From Gelidibacter sp038243395 (GTDB taxonomy: Bacteria; Bacteroidota; Bacteroidia; Flavobacteriales; Flavobacteriaceae), in the NCBI GenBank assembly GCA_038243395.1, contig JBBSRC010000007.1:1-64000 (forward strand): a DNA stretch of 64,000 nucleotides, given 5' to 3'. Made by a program: the position numbers and the translations under genes. Positions 62,909-64,000 of the stretch are shown piece by piece; position 1 is the stretch's first letter; every line of letters begins with the position of its first letter. The notes beneath the pieces are model-generated. The model was not told the origin of the DNA. It did no database searches and saw only the letters and a program-made list of their open reading frames with translations.

Positions 62909-63640
62909 TCACTGCCCTCTGGCCAATTTCAAAAAAACATCATTCATACTCCTCACATCATACTGTTCTTTTAACCTTCTAGGCGTATCCAAAGCTTCAA
63001 TTTTTCCGTTGACCATGATGGAAACCCGGTCGCAATATTCGGCCTCATCCATATAATGCGTGGTCACAAAAACAGTAGTGCCATTATGGGCGGCTTTGTA
63101 GATCAACTCCCAAAATTGCCGTCGCGTTATGGGATCGACGCCTCCCGTAGGTTCATCTAAAAACACGATTTTAGGATCGTGAATGAGAGACACAGAAAAA
63201 GATAGTTTCTGTTTCCATCCCAATGGTAAATCCCCGACTAAAGAATTAGCTACCTTTTCCAGACCCAGATCTTCAATCAACACATCCGATTTTTTCTTGA
63301 TGGTTTTTCTGGACAAACCATAAATTCCACCAAAAAATGTAATGTTTTCTTTAACCGTTAAATCGTCATATAGGGCAAATTTTTGGCTCATATAACCGAT
63401 ATTCTTTTTAATGGCTTCGGCCTGTGTGAATACATCAAAACCTGCAACTGTCGCTTTTCCTGAAGTTGGAGTGGAAATACCGATCAACATTTTGATGGCT
63501 GTCGTTTTCCCCGCGCCATTGGCACCAAGAAATCCGAAAATCTCTCCTTTTTCAATGTCAAAAGTAATGGCATCGACTGCCGTAAAATCGCCAAACATTT
63601 TAGTTAAGCCTTCTACCTGTATGACTTTAGTTATACCCAT
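62909..63640 (-). CDS. ABC transporter ATP-binding protein (exporter)
   Basis: A 243-residue ATPase. Walker A GANGAGKTT, Q-loop region MSQKFALYDDLTVKEN, signature region LPLGWKQKLSFSVSLIHDPK (a G-W-K-Q variant of LSGGQ), Walker B IVFLDEPTGGVDP and H-loop TTHYMDEAEYCDR. The variant signature LPLGWKQ is typical of the second half of YbhF-type exporters. It lies 3 bp downstream of another ATPase gene, so YbhF-like halves are separate genes here. Confidence 0.93.
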   Translation of the reverse strand: MGITKVIQVEGLTKMFGDFTAVDAITFDIEKGEIFGFLGANGAGKTTAIKMLIGISTPTSGKATVAGFDVFTQAEAIKKNIGYMSQKFALYDDLTVKENITFFGGIYGLSRKTIKKKSDVLIEDLGLEKVANSLVGDLPLGWKQKLSFSVSLIHDPKIVFLDEPTGGVDPITRRQFWELIYKAAHNGTTVFVTTHYMDEAEYCDRVSIMVNGKIEALDTPRRLKEQYDVRSMNDVFLKLARGQ

Positions 63641-63643
63641 AGT

Positions 63644-64000
63644 TTACTTCGCCAATTCCATAAAAACATCTTCAATCGAAGCTTGAGTTTTTTCAATTTC
63701 AATTTCTAAAAGATGTCCCGACTCTAAATATTGATGTAATTCCTGCGGATTAAAATCCGCTCTTTTATCTGTGTAATGCACAAATTCCCCAAAAGGATAG
63801 ACGCTGTGGTTAAATTCGTAATCTTTAAGTTTGTTGATTAATTGGTACATATTATTTGCGCTCACATTGTAAATTGATTTTGGATAATTCTTTACAATGG
63901 CATCAGGGGTATTAATCTCCAAAATTTTCCCGTCTTGGATCAATGCCACACGATCGCAAAGTTCCGCTTCATCCATATAAGGTGTGGACACCAAAATGGT
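63644..64000 (-). CDS. ABC transporter ATP-binding protein, C-terminal part (cut by window edge)
   Basis: Only the last 118 codons are in the window, entering from the right edge. They include the H-loop region (TILVSTPYMDEAELCDRVAL, like the STHYMDEAE of ATPases), then a C-terminal regulatory domain (QDGKILEINTPDAIVKNY, ending SIEDVFMELAK). The Walker motifs lie outside. Its stop is 3 bp before the next ATPase gene. The upstream HlyD/TolC partners, if any, also lie outside. Confidence 0.9.
   Translation of the reverse strand, partial: TILVSTPYMDEAELCDRVALIQDGKILEINTPDAIVKNYPKSIYNVSANNMYQLINKLKDYEFNHSVYPFGEFVHYTDKRADFNPQELHQYLESGHLLEIEIEKTQASIEDVFMELAK

Noticed and set aside
1..64000. tRNA, rRNA, mobile-element or defence-system genes
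   Set aside because: None found: no cloverleaf-like sequence, no transposase or integrase motif, no restriction or CRISPR protein family in any frame.

Overview
The window is a stretch of low-GC chromosome from a Bacteroidota, most likely a marine member of the Flavobacteriaceae. Four things point there. Good promoters have the Bacteroidota -33/-7 form (TTG then TAnnTTTG) rather than -35/-10. Most start codons lack a clear Shine-Dalgarno sequence. Several families are typical of Flavobacteriia (DUF2141, PepSY-like, baeRF, GbsR-type regulators, carboxypeptidase-like regulatory domains). A trimethylamine monooxygenase gene (tmm) fits a marine setting. I see no tRNA, rRNA, CRISPR array, transposase, phage gene or defence island.

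Layout. 1-1.4 kb: the end of an unknown gene facing a multiply broken lipoprotein gene. 1.6-4.4 kb: divergent fahA (tyrosine breakdown) and glyA. 4.4-8.9 kb: repeats, then four minus-strand genes (two exported proteins, a thioesterase, a glutaminyl cyclase). 8.9-9.0 kb: the small 4.5S SRP RNA gene with a clear promoter. 9-14 kb: SDR, transaldolase, thioredoxin-fold lipoprotein without CXXC, ABC-F ATPase. 14.2-15.8 kb: minus-strand redox cluster (peroxiredoxin, thioredoxin, small DUF6952-like partner). 16.2-23.2 kb: NhaC antiporter, an array of 250-bp non-coding repeats, a PLP sulfur-amino-acid lyase with a divergent Lrp regulator, a CPBP protease-like protein, lipoamide dehydrogenase. 23.4-26.8 kb: two tandem M28 peptidases, a small membrane protein and a gene remnant. 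27-30.7 kb: CsbD, PPOX flavoprotein, glutamate-synthase-like protein, TrkA-C protein. 30.8-35.9 kb: MFS, DsrE-like, GbsR regulator, PepSY-like, double META lipoprotein, eRF1-like ribosome-associated (baeRF) protein. 36-46 kb: mostly plus-strand metabolic and stress genes. 46-51.6 kb: a decayed region (three pseudogenes) around tmm, cardiolipin synthase and a frameshifted outer-membrane protein. 51.7-58.5 kb: NADH dehydrogenase II, then a serine hydrolase/TolC/HlyD/EmrB operon. 59-64 kb: MscS channel, then an opposing YbhF/S/R-like ABC exporter cut by the window edge.

The strongest non-textbook signal is a set of three near-identical promoter/operator modules: a TTAGTTC-N10-GAACTAA palindrome exactly 3 nt upstream of a TAnnTTTG -7 box. 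They lie upstream of the GbsR-family regulator, a PepSY-like gene, and (17 kb away) a conserved outer-membrane protein. This looks like a small autoregulated envelope regulon. Other useful signals are two consecutive terminator-like hairpins in the tmm leader, a 250-bp tandem repeat family with an internal hairpin, a recurring GACCTC hairpin terminator, and a cluster of recently broken genes. I do not see a clear new multi-gene system; the regulon and the tmm leader are the best candidates for something undescribed.
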